NCBI GenBank assembly: GCA_045543675.1
Contig: JAZPXM010000172.1
Location: 1-20,160, forward strand
DNA: 20,160 nt
Direction: 5' to 3'
DNA from: URNF01 sp045543675
Lineage (GTDB): Bacteria > Bacillota > Clostridia > Oscillospirales > Acutalibacteraceae
Shown: piece by piece, positions 1 through 6,760 of the stretch
How the letters are laid out: every line of letters starts with the position of its first letter
Numbering within the stretch: the first letter of the stretch is position 1
Made by a program: the position numbers and the translations under genes
The notes under the pieces: generated by a model
What the model was told of the DNA's origin: nothing
Seen by the model: the letters and a program-made list of their open reading frames with translations, nothing else
The model's database searches: none

Positions 1-847
1 CCAATTCACTGCCGTAGAAAGCAAGGTTCAATTCCATATTATAAATGCCGTCATAACCGATTTCATCCAGTGCATCAAATATGTCGTTCCAGTTCATACA
101 ACCCGACAGCGGCATTTTATGTTGGTCGGTCAAGGTGTCATTGTCGTTCAGATGCAAAACGGTGATCTCCTTGCCGAGCATACGGATAAACTCGGGGGTG
201 GCGGGCTGGCCGAAACGGGTGGCTTTGTTGCAATGCCCCGTATCCATACAAATGGTCATATAGTTTTTAAAATCTTCCACAGCGCATACGCGATGGTAGG
301 ATTTGATAAATTCGTTGTACTGACCGAAGAAATCGACCACGCCCAATCCCGTGGCATCGCCAAAGGTTTCTGTGGCAATTTTCACACCGTACTGTTTTGC
401 ATAGGGGACAATACGGGTAAACATTTCAAAGTTTAAGTCCCGCATTTTCTGCGGGTCGGCATCAGCACCGAAATGAATGGTGGTAACACTGTGCATAACG
501 CAGGTGGTAACACCCATAGCGGCGGTGGCAAGGCAATCCAGACGCGCATTTTCATAAAACGCTTCGTCATATTCTTTGTCATCGAAGATGCCCGTAATAC
601 GTCCGTGCGTCTGCCCGATAACGATACCGATGGTGTCGGCATACTGTCTCAACTCTTTGAAATACGCTTCAATTTCTTCATCCGAACGGCTGTATGCCGA
701 TTCTTTCCTGCGGTAATCCCATTGTGCGCCGCACAGGTCGAAATCTACGGCATCCGCGCCGATTTCCTTGGCAATGCGCAGGGCTTCTTTGTCCCCGAAC
801 ATATTCTGTAATTTGCCGATAGCAATACTGATTTTCCTTTTAGACAT
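1..847 (-). CDS. Sugar phosphate isomerase/epimerase, xylose-isomerase-like TIM barrel (3' end beyond the window)
   Basis: The frame is open from an ATG at 847 to the window edge, giving 282 codons with no stop, so the C-terminus is missing. The N-terminus reads MSKRKISIAIGKLQNMFGDK. Later segments are typical of the AP-endonuclease-family-2/xylose-isomerase-like TIM barrel: a GADAVDFDL strand, a TETFGD segment, MDTGHCNKA, HLNDND, and near the edge GIYNMELN. The Glu, Asp, His and Glu at these strand ends usually bind a divalent metal. The family isomerises or epimerises small sugars or sugar acids in the cytoplasm; the substrate cannot be told from sequence. The start is supported by an AGGTAGGA-type ribosome binding site just upstream and by a promoter at 942-970. 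It is divergent from the GNAT/esterase operon. Family assignment is confident, substrate unknown. Confidence 0.88.
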   Translation of the reverse strand, partial: MSKRKISIAIGKLQNMFGDKEALRIAKEIGADAVDFDLCGAQWDYRRKESAYSRSDEEIEAYFKELRQYADTIGIVIGQTHGRITGIFDDKEYDEAFYENARLDCLATAAMGVTTCVMHSVTTIHFGADADPQKMRDLNFEMFTRIVPYAKQYGVKIATETFGDATGLGVVDFFGQYNEFIKSYHRVCAVEDFKNYMTICMDTGHCNKATRFGQPATPEFIRMLGKEITVLHLNDNDTLTDQHKMPLSGCMNWNDIFDALDEIGYDGIYNMELNLAFYGSEL

Positions 848-935
848 AGTTATTTCCTACCTTTTCTTAGACTTTCGAGAGTCTCTGTCGCCGTTTTTTT
901 GCGTGGGCAACCGCAAAAAGGGTTCCCCGCATCCC
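848..935 (-). promoter_or_regulatory. Structured 5' leader of the isomerase gene
   Basis: The predicted transcript has a leader of about 88 nt. It holds two inverted repeats. One is TTTTTGCG (896-903) with CGCAAAAA (912-919), an 8-bp stem with an 8-nt loop. The other is AGACT (869-873) with AGTCT (880-884), a near-palindrome of 16 bp. Neither is followed by a U-tract in the sense direction, so they are not simple terminators. They could be an operator or an RNA element; no known riboswitch class is recognised. Confidence 0.4.
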
Positions 936-941
936 GACTTT

Positions 942-970
942 ATAGTAGCACTCGCGCGCAAAACTGTCAA
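942..970 (-). promoter_or_regulatory. Sigma-A-type promoter for the isomerase gene
   Basis: On the minus strand TTGACA (965-970) is followed by a 17-nt spacer and TACTAT (942-947). The -35 box is a perfect consensus. It faces away from the GNAT promoter at 1002-1029, so the two form a divergent pair. Confidence 0.75.
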
Positions 971-1001
971 GAAAACCGCTGCGAAAAATAGGGCTTTTCT
1001 A

Positions 1002-1029
1002 TTGCTTTTTTTGCGCGTTGGTATATAAT
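1002..1029 (+). promoter_or_regulatory. Sigma-A-type promoter for the GNAT/esterase operon
   Basis: TTGCTT (1002-1007), a 16-nt spacer and a perfect TATAAT (1024-1029). Transcription should start near 1036. The ATG at 1028 lies inside the -10 box and would not be in the mRNA, which settles the start of the downstream gene at 1052. Confidence 0.75.
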
Positions 1030-1051
1030 GGGGACAGAAAGTAGGGATGGT

Positions 1052-1567
1052 ATGGAAAAGGATGCGTTTTGCTTTCGTCAATGTGATATAACGCACTTAG
1101 AAGAGATCTTAACTATGCAGGAAGAAGCGATTGCCGCCCTGCCGCAACCGCATCTGCTCAATCGCAATACACCCGATTTGTTCAAAACGGTATTGACGCC
1201 GCCTAACGTGACGGTGGGGGCGTTTCACGGGGATATGTTGGCGGGTTTTGCCGCGTTGTTTCACCCTGAAACACACGAAGATGACCTGTCCCACACGTTG
1301 GAAACGGTGGATGTCAACGGCAAAAAGGTGGCCAATTATAAGGTGACGATTGTCCGCCGGGCGTATCGGGGTCACCGTTTGCAACAGCGTATGGAAGAAC
1401 TGCTGGAGCAGTATGCGAGAGCGCAAGGTGTCGATATGCTGTGCGTGACGGTATCTCCCGATAATCTGCCCAGCAAACGCAACATCGAAAAATGTGGGTA
1501 CATATACGACCATACCCAAATAAAATACGGCAATTTGTTACGGGATATTTACTATAAAATTCTGTAA
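1052..1567 (+). CDS. GNAT-family N-acetyltransferase
   Basis: This 171-residue protein has the GNAT fold pattern. A beta strand (KVTIVRR) runs into AYRGHRLQQRM, the acetyl-CoA pyrophosphate-binding motif A (R/Q-x-x-G-x-G/A type), followed by a helix. A C-terminal segment then reads VSPDNLPSKRNIEKCGY, typical of motif B in these enzymes. It would transfer an acyl group from acyl-CoA to an amine; the acceptor is not predictable. The start at 1052 is chosen over the in-frame ATG at 1028 because the latter sits in the promoter -10 box and because AGGG at 1043-1046 gives a 5-nt-spaced ribosome binding site. The mRNA leader would be only about 16 nt. The esterase gene follows 14 nt later, so the two are co-transcribed. 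Confidence 0.85.
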   Translation: MEKDAFCFRQCDITHLEEILTMQEEAIAALPQPHLLNRNTPDLFKTVLTPPNVTVGAFHGDMLAGFAALFHPETHEDDLSHTLETVDVNGKKVANYKVTIVRRAYRGHRLQQRMEELLEQYARAQGVDMLCVTVSPDNLPSKRNIEKCGYIYDHTQIKYGNLLRDIYYKIL

Positions 1568-1581
1568 AAGGAGAGAGACTT

Positions 1582-2739
1582 ATGCCTTGTGATTTTGATG
1601 AAAAGAGTTTGCAGGTTACTTCGTATGAAGTGTTGGGGGAATTGCCTAACCCCTTTATCTGCAAGGACGGCACAGTAGCCGACACCAAAGAAAAATGGCA
1701 ACAGCGCCGCAAAGAGATGTACAAGGATGTCATCGAATTGCAGTACGGAACGCAACCGCCCGCGCCGGAATTTTTAGAAGTGGAAGCACTGCACAGAGGC
1801 GGTAAAGGCAGAAGCAATACCTATCTGTTGCATACCGGTACCAAAGAACACCCCGTAACCTTTGGTATGCGCATCTTTCTTCCAAACTGTGACGGCCCGT
1901 GGCCCGTGGTGGTAGACGGCGACGGTTGCTTTAACTATTTTTGTGACAAAGCGTTTTATGAGACCTTTACAAATAAGGGCATTGCGCTGGTTGTGTTTAA
2001 CCGTACCGAACTGGCACACGATATCAAAGATGAACCGCGCGAAAAGGCGGGGCAACTGTATCGCGCTTATCCCGACAAGACATTCGGTGCTTTGGGCGCG
2101 TGGGCGTGGGGGTTTTCCCGCTGTGTAGATGCTTTAGAGCAGATAGGCGGTTTTGATATGTCCCTTATTGCGTTTACGGGACATTCCCGCGGTGGTAAGA
2201 CGGCGATGCTGGCAGGCGTGCTGGACGAACGCGCCGCTATTGTGTGTCCTAATGAAAGCAACGCAGGCTCTTGCAGTTGCTACCGTATCCATATGGCGGC
2301 GTTGCAGGAAAACGGCAACGAGCAGCGCAGTGAAACGTTGGCGGACATTTCCAAAAATTTCCCTTACTGGTTTGGACCCGACCTTGCGCAGTATGCGGAA
2401 AAGGAAGCGCAACTCCCCTTTGATTGCCATTTCTTAAAAGCCATGGTAGCGCCCCGTACGCTGATTATCGCCGAGGCGATAAGCGATGTATGGACGAACC
2501 CTATCGGCTCGTGGCAGACCACTCAAGCGGCAAAAGAAGTGTTTAAGTTGCTGGACGCGGAAGACAATTTGTATTGGTACTTCCGTCGCGGTTTCCATAT
2601 GCATAAGGTGGAAGACGTGCGACGTCTGGTGAGTGTTATCGAACATAAGCGTCATGGCACTCCTGTGGAAGACACCTTCTTTGTGACCCCCTTTGAACAG
2701 CCTGCACGCATTTTCGATTGGAAATGTCCCGAAAAATAA
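1582..2739 (+). CDS. CE15-like (glucuronoyl-esterase-like) alpha/beta hydrolase, no signal peptide
   Basis: This 385-residue protein carries motifs I associate with carbohydrate esterase family 15 and relatives. These are GAWAWGFSRCVDALE (about 172-186), the nucleophile elbow GHSRGGK with Ser202, NESNAGS with Glu225, then NFPYWF, LPFDCHFLKAMVAPRTL and a late His (H339 or H341, in GFHMH). CE15 enzymes cleave ester bonds between lignin alcohols and glucuronic acid on xylan and are usually secreted. Here the N-terminus (MPCDFDEKSLQV) is hydrophilic with no signal peptide, so the enzyme should be cytoplasmic and may act on an imported ester or a different substrate. A strong AAAGGAGAG ribosome binding site precedes the ATG. 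It is second in the operon after GNAT and ends at a terminator. Hydrolase fold is nearly certain; CE15 membership is probable; substrate unknown. Confidence 0.75.
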   Translation: MPCDFDEKSLQVTSYEVLGELPNPFICKDGTVADTKEKWQQRRKEMYKDVIELQYGTQPPAPEFLEVEALHRGGKGRSNTYLLHTGTKEHPVTFGMRIFLPNCDGPWPVVVDGDGCFNYFCDKAFYETFTNKGIALVVFNRTELAHDIKDEPREKAGQLYRAYPDKTFGALGAWAWGFSRCVDALEQIGGFDMSLIAFTGHSRGGKTAMLAGVLDERAAIVCPNESNAGSCSCYRIHMAALQENGNEQRSETLADISKNFPYWFGPDLAQYAEKEAQLPFDCHFLKAMVAPRTLIIAEAISDVWTNPIGSWQTTQAAKEVFKLLDAEDNLYWYFRRGFHMHKVEDVRRLVSVIEHKRHGTPVEDTFFVTPFEQPARIFDWKCPEK

Positions 2740-2745
2740 GCAAAC

Positions 2746-2785
2746 AAAAAAGCACGGTGTGTCAAAAGACACGCCGTGCTTTTTT
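2746..2785. terminator. Bidirectional intrinsic terminator between convergent genes
   Basis: A 12-bp stem with one imperfect pair (2752-2763 with 2768-2779) and an AAAA loop, flanked by an A-run on the left and six Ts on the right (2780-2785). It can end both the CE15-like esterase transcript (plus) and the symporter transcript (minus). Confidence 0.9.
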
Positions 2786-2790
2786 GTTAT

Positions 2791-4335
2791 TTAGTCATCA
2801 ACCGATGTATTGGTTGCCGCTTCAAAAATAGCGGTAACATCAGCACCCGGCGCTTTGGTGCAAAGGGTGACAATCAGAGACACTATCATACCGACAACAA
2901 AACCGGGTACGATTTCGTATACGGCGGTGTTGACAATAGCGGCAGGCATAACCGTATTGGTAAAGCACAGCAACCAGGCGATATCGGCAACAGCACCGGC
3001 AATGATACCGCTGACCGCACCCGCGTAGTTAAAGCGTTTCCAGAACAGAGACAGGATAACCACGGGACCGAAAGCGGCACCGAACAGGCCCCAGGCATTT
3101 TCCACCATGTTCATAATGTCGGAAGACCAGGAAGCAGGGTTGTTAAGACCGGAAGCGGCAATCGCAAAACCAACCATCGCCACCACCAAAACGGCGATAC
3201 GGCCAACCCACAGCATTTCCTTTTCGGAAGCCTTGTTTTTGCGGAGAAGCGGTTTGTAAATATCGCTCGCAAAGGAAGAGGATGCCACCAACAACTGCGA
3301 GTCAGCAGTAGACATCGCGGCGGCAATGATAGCGGCGAGCATCAAGCCTGCGATAACGGGCGGGAAGATGTCTTTTGCCACTTCAATAAACACCATCTTT
3401 TGATTGTTAGGTAACAACATATCTGCAAGTGCCACACCATCGCCCATCAAGAATGTACGGCCGAGAATGGCGGTGGCGATAGCAGCGGCAAGGGTAAGCA
3501 CAACCCAAGTGATAGCAACCGAAGAACTGGTTTTCACCATGGAAGGTTTCTTGATAGCCATAAAGCGTACGAGAATGTGCGGCATACCGAAGTAACCGAG
3601 ACCCCAACCGAGACCGGACACGATATCCTGCCAGGTGGCAGTAAACGGACTGTCACCGAAAGCGGTAACACCCTCTTTGAATGCCGTGTTATACACGGGA
3701 TCAAAGTTGCCGGAAGTTGCCATAATGATCGGCACGGCAAGCAGGGCGATCAACATTAAAAGTCCCTGGAAAAAGTCGGTCCAGCAAACCGCTTTGTAGC
3801 CGCCCATAAAGGTGTAGGTGAGAATCAACACTGCAAAGATGGTCATTGCGAGCAGTTCGCGGCCTTTAAAAAATTCGGGCAGTACCGCCACAAACACGGA
3901 AGCGCCTGCGTTAAATGCGGACGCAACGTATACGGTGAAGCTGATAAGGAAGATAATCGCGCAAACCACTTTCAACAACGGATGAGTGGTAGCAAAACGG
4001 TTGGTAAGATACTGCGGCAGGGTAATAGCATCACCCGACGCCTTGGAAAAACGGCGCAGACGGCGTGCCACCAAAATCCAGTTGGCAGCAGTGCCAAGCG
4101 CAAGACCGATACCGATCCATACCTGACCCATACCGAAAGCCAAAATGCTGCCGGGGAAGCCCATCAGCAACCAGCCGCTCATATCGGATGCCTGAGCGCT
4201 CATAGCGGTTACCCACGGCCCCATCGAGCGACCGCCCAAGAAATAGTCTTTTTCGTCATTCCCCTTTGACTTTGCAAAGAAGTAGATGCCGATACCGAGC
4301 ATCAGAACGAAATACAGAACAAATGCGTAAATCAT
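2791..4335 (-). CDS. putP: Sodium:solute symporter, PutP (Na+/proline) type
   Basis: This 514-residue integral membrane protein belongs to the SSS family and has many hydrophobic helices across its length. The N-terminal stretch ends in DYFLGGRSMGPW, then MSAQASDMSGWLLMG. In E. coli PutP the matching Asp55 and Ser57 bind Na+; here they are Asp51 and Ser53. The second half of the Na+ site, AAAMSTADSQLL (Ser342/Thr343), is also present. The protein imports proline or a related solute driven by Na+. The ATG at 4335 has an AGGAGTGA ribosome binding site (complement of 4341-4348) and sits about 40 nt after the predicted transcription start. A longer reading from 4401 would start inside the promoter, so it is rejected. 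The gene is monocistronic, between its own promoter and a shared terminator. Proline specificity is inferred from motif similarity. Confidence 0.9.
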   Translation of the reverse strand: MIYAFVLYFVLMLGIGIYFFAKSKGNDEKDYFLGGRSMGPWVTAMSAQASDMSGWLLMGFPGSILAFGMGQVWIGIGLALGTAANWILVARRLRRFSKASGDAITLPQYLTNRFATTHPLLKVVCAIIFLISFTVYVASAFNAGASVFVAVLPEFFKGRELLAMTIFAVLILTYTFMGGYKAVCWTDFFQGLLMLIALLAVPIIMATSGNFDPVYNTAFKEGVTAFGDSPFTATWQDIVSGLGWGLGYFGMPHILVRFMAIKKPSMVKTSSSVAITWVVLTLAAAIATAILGRTFLMGDGVALADMLLPNNQKMVFIEVAKDIFPPVIAGLMLAAIIAAAMSTADSQLLVASSSFASDIYKPLLRKNKASEKEMLWVGRIAVLVVAMVGFAIAASGLNNPASWSSDIMNMVENAWGLFGAAFGPVVILSLFWKRFNYAGAVSGIIAGAVADIAWLLCFTNTVMPAAIVNTAVYEIVPGFVVGMIVSLIVTLCTKAPGADVTAIFEAATNTSVDD

Positions 4336-4380
4336 TGTTTTCACTCCTATGTAATTGTGTGTTTGTAAAAAACTTTTCAC

Positions 4381-4409
4381 AGTATACCACATAAAAAACA
4401 AGAATGCAA
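4381..4409 (-). promoter_or_regulatory. Sigma-A-type promoter of putP
   Basis: On the minus strand TTGCAT (4404-4409), a 17-nt spacer, then TATACT (4381-4386). It lies between the upstream operon's terminator and the putP start, so putP is transcribed independently of the TetR operon. Confidence 0.8.
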
Positions 4410-4436
4410 TACAGAACGTAGTTTAGACTATAAAAA

Positions 4437-4475
4437 ACGCCGAGATATCAAAACCCTTGATATCTCGGCGTTTTT
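4437..4475. terminator. Perfect 15-bp hairpin terminator of the rhamnosidase-TetR operon
   Basis: Bases 4437-4451 pair perfectly with 4457-4471 around a 5-nt loop. A-runs lie on the left and T-runs on the right, so it reads as a terminator in either direction. Its natural job is to end the minus-strand operon whose last gene stops at 4527, before the putP promoter. Confidence 0.88.
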
Positions 4476-4526
4476 GCCTACTTTTAATGTAGACTAAAAA
4501 ATATACGAAAAACAGAATAAAAATTT

Positions 4527-5111
4527 TTACGCTTTAAATCCCGCCAAAAACAGCGGCAACATTCTGGCGGTATAGGCGGCAAGTGCGTAATTACCGCCGC
4601 AAATACACCAGTCGTATAAAATACCACGTTCAAAAGTGGCGTACGCTTTTACCAGTTCGTTCACCGAAAGGTCGCTGCGGAATTCACCGTTTTTGATACC
4701 GTCGCCGCAAATTTGCCGTAGCAGCTTATAGTAGGTGCGGTTGTGGTCTAAAAGGTGCTTTTCGCCTGCCGTTATCAACTGCGAAGAGTACAGACGCGCC
4801 AGCAGGTCTAAAGAGATGCTGTTTTCTATCATCAAAAACAGTTCACGGTTGAGATACAGCAACTTATCCCACGCGGTCATAGCGGGGGTAAAGGTGGTGA
4901 TAAGACGATCGTATTCTTCGTCAAATAAATACGAAAGTGAAGACAGTAACGCGTCTTTTCCTTCAAAATAGTGATAAAATGACCCCTTAGACGTGCCGGA
5001 CAGTTCCACGATCTCTTCGACGGTGGTATCGTCATATCCCTGTTCGTAAAACAATTTCCACGCGGCGGATACAATTTTACTTTTGGTACCGCGTACGTTC
5101 CTTTTTGCCAT
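4527..5111 (-). CDS. TetR/AcrR-family transcriptional regulator
   Basis: This 194-residue protein has the classic N-terminal TetR DNA-binding domain. After RGTKSKIVSAAWKLFYEQGYDDTT comes a helix-turn-helix covering about residues 30-50 (VEEIVELSGTSKGSFYHYF), followed by GKDALL. The remaining residues (55-194) form the variable ligand-binding and dimerisation domain. It should bind an operator as a dimer and release on binding a small ligand; the ligand is unknown. It is the last gene of the operon. Its ATG shares one base with the stop of the PHP gene (TAATG), so translation is probably coupled. Its targets could be its own operon promoter (9321-9349) or the adjacent putP promoter; the sequence does not decide. 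Confidence 0.92.
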   Translation of the reverse strand: MAKRNVRGTKSKIVSAAWKLFYEQGYDDTTVEEIVELSGTSKGSFYHYFEGKDALLSSLSYLFDEEYDRLITTFTPAMTAWDKLLYLNRELFLMIENSISLDLLARLYSSQLITAGEKHLLDHNRTYYKLLRQICGDGIKNGEFRSDLSVNELVKAYATFERGILYDWCICGGNYALAAYTARMLPLFLAGFKA

Positions 5112-5875
5112 TATTTAAAATCCTCCACGATGTTTGTGATGCCGCAATCGGCGAGAAATTGATGAATACCTGCATTTTTCGGGTGGTCAATTTCAGCGGG
5201 TCCGTGTGCGTCTATACCCAAAATGACCTTGCATCCGTATTCTGCCGCTAAGCAGAAAAAGCGGGGGTCGGGATAGTTGCGCATAGCGCGAAATCCCAAC
5301 AGATTACATTCCAGCGGCATATCCAGTTGCAATGCCGCTTCGCAAATCCGTTGCATTTCCTGCCGATACACCGCATCGTCGCCGGTGAAATAGAAAAGAT
5401 CGGGGTGGCAAAGATACGCAAACGCACCCGTTCGCATTCCCGCTGTCGTCTGGTCAACGTACTGTTTCAAAATAGCCGCATCGGCAGTAGGATTGACCGA
5501 CCACCACGGATGGTCGTATTCCTTACCGATGCAATGTTGTCCTAAAATGAGATAGTCATACGGATAGTTTTTGAGAAATGCTAATAAATCCTCGAACATT
5601 TCGGGGTAATATTCCGCTTCGAACCCTAAGCGGATTTCTATATCTGCCTTGTACGCTTCCTTCAACTGTAAAATACTGTTGCAGTAATCTTCTGTCAGCG
5701 TGGGTTTCATACGAAAATTACTGTAATATGTCGTATCGGGAAATGCGGGGTAGGGTACGTGATCGGAAAAGCCGAGCACCTTGATGCCGCTTTTTATCGC
5801 CGCTTCTACGTATGCACGGTCGGTGCCGTCCGCGTGGTTACACCGCATGGTGTGGGTGTGAAAATTGGTACGCAT
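5111..5875 (-). CDS. PHP-domain phosphatase, histidinol-phosphatase (HisK) type
   Basis: This 254-residue protein has the full PHP metal-binding set: HTH near the start (His6, His8), His14, GFSDH (Asp38/His39), GFEAEYY (Glu86/Glu88), LGQH (His114), CHPD (His157) and GIDAH (Asp222/His224). Length and motif order match HisK-type histidinol-phosphate phosphatases, which convert histidinol phosphate to histidinol with a trinuclear metal centre. No other his gene is nearby, so the true substrate could be another phosphomonoester. The ATG follows the mtnN stop by one base (TAAAATG), with AAAGGAT as ribosome binding site, and the TetR start overlaps its own stop. It is therefore a middle gene of a coupled operon. 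PHP phosphatase is confident; the histidine-pathway role is less so. Confidence 0.85.
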   Translation of the reverse strand: MRTNFHTHTMRCNHADGTDRAYVEAAIKSGIKVLGFSDHVPYPAFPDTTYYSNFRMKPTLTEDYCNSILQLKEAYKADIEIRLGFEAEYYPEMFEDLLAFLKNYPYDYLILGQHCIGKEYDHPWWSVNPTADAAILKQYVDQTTAGMRTGAFAYLCHPDLFYFTGDDAVYRQEMQRICEAALQLDMPLECNLLGFRAMRNYPDPRFFCLAAEYGCKVILGIDAHGPAEIDHPKNAGIHQFLADCGITNIVEDFK

Positions 5876-5876
5876 T

Positions 5877-6569
5877 TTATATCCTTTCTGCCATACGGCA
5901 AAGAAGTGCTACCGACTGTTTTGCCGCTAACGCCGCGAATTGCGGATAATCCATTTGTGCTTCGCCCGACGCATCGTCCGAAATGGCGCGCACAACGGCA
6001 AACGGCACGTTGTTGACAAAACATACCTGTCCTATTGCCGCACCTTCCATTTCGCACGCGATACCGTTAAAGTTTTCAACGATAAACGCCTTGTATGCAT
6101 CGTCGCTGACAAAGCGGTCGCCCGATGCGATAACGCCCGACAGCGCGTGCACACCGATATCTTTGGCGCAATCCATCAGTAATGCACCCAATGTTTTGTC
6201 CGCAGGCAGATAAATTTCGTTAATACCCGAAATCAACCCTCTCGGGTCGCCCAAAGCGGACGTATCCATATCGTGCTGTACCACGTTTTCGGCAATCGCC
6301 AGATCACCGATTTTTAAATGTGTGGATAAACTGCCTGCCACGCCCGTGTTAATAATACGCGCAGGCGCATATTGTAATATCATCGTCTGTGCGCACATAG
6401 CGGCGAACACCTTACCGATACCGCAGACGGCAACCACCGCGCTGTGTCCGCGCAAATTGCCAACGGTGAAGGTGATACCGCTCACCGTTTCGGTGACGGT
6501 GTCTGTCATTTGTTCGATAAGCGGATTGGCTTCCTTGTCCATAGCCGCAATGATACCTAATTCTACCAT
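5877..6569 (-). CDS. mtnN: 5'-methylthioadenosine/S-adenosylhomocysteine nucleosidase
   Basis: This 230-residue enzyme cleaves MTA and SAH to adenine plus a thio-ribose product, recycling by-products of SAM use and, in many bacteria, feeding AI-2 formation. It begins MVELGIIAAMDKEANPL. Glu13 matches the E. coli catalytic Glu12, CEMEGAAIGQV places Glu175, and RAISDDASG places the catalytic Asp at 198. NTGVAGSL and ASGDRF are also typical. The ATG at 6569 has GAGG six bases upstream; a TTG at 6581 is in frame but lies inside the ribosome binding region and is rejected. The gene starts 8 nt after the small Cys-protein stop and ends 1 nt before the PHP start. Confidence 0.93.
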   Translation of the reverse strand: MVELGIIAAMDKEANPLIEQMTDTVTETVSGITFTVGNLRGHSAVVAVCGIGKVFAAMCAQTMILQYAPARIINTGVAGSLSTHLKIGDLAIAENVVQHDMDTSALGDPRGLISGINEIYLPADKTLGALLMDCAKDIGVHALSGVIASGDRFVSDDAYKAFIVENFNGIACEMEGAAIGQVCFVNNVPFAVVRAISDDASGEAQMDYPQFAALAAKQSVALLCRMAERI

Positions 6570-6577
6570 ACTGTACC

Positions 6578-6748
6578 TCAATTCTGCTTTCGTACTACTG
6601 CATATTCGTCGTCCTCCCGAAAATACGGGCAGGATTTTTGTAAACCGCTGTGTAAACGGTATACTTCATCTTCGTCCATAGATACGAGACATTCGTAGCT
6701 GTCTGTATATTCGTCATACGTGTAATACACGCACATTTCACATTGCAT
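6578..6748 (-). CDS. Small Cys-containing acidic protein, probably DUF6472 family
   Basis: This is a 56-residue protein. It starts MQCEMCVYYTYDEY, continues through YECLVSMDEDEVYR and CPYFREDDEY, and ends AVVRKQN. Four cysteines (Cys3, Cys6, Cys20 and Cys40) in a CxxC...C...C layout could bind a metal. From memory this matches a family of uncharacterised short Clostridial proteins I believe is called DUF6472; the name should be checked. The ATG at 6748 has an excellent AAGGGGTGA ribosome binding site. It lies 12 nt after the rhamnosidase stop and 8 nt before mtnN, so it is clearly translated within the operon. Function unknown. Confidence 0.8.
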   Translation of the reverse strand: MQCEMCVYYTYDEYTDSYECLVSMDEDEVYRLHSGLQKSCPYFREDDEYAVVRKQN

Positions 6749-6760
6749 ACCGTTCACCCC

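Noticed and set aside
1028..1051. Longer N-terminus for the GNAT protein
   Set aside because: The ATG lies within the TATAAT promoter box, upstream of the expected transcription start. The ATG at 1052 has a proper ribosome site.
2776..3414. 212-codon open frame on the plus strand
   Set aside because: It is antisense to the symporter gene. Its composition (many Asn, His, Gly and Arg) is that of a shadow frame, with no ribosome site or domain signal.
4336..4401. Longer N-terminus for the PutP-like symporter from a TTG at 4401
   Set aside because: It begins within the putP promoter region. The ATG at 4335 has a strong ribosome site and matches the family start.
5111..5875. Histidine biosynthesis operon
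   Set aside because: Only a PHP phosphatase is present with no other his genes, so the pathway role is left open.
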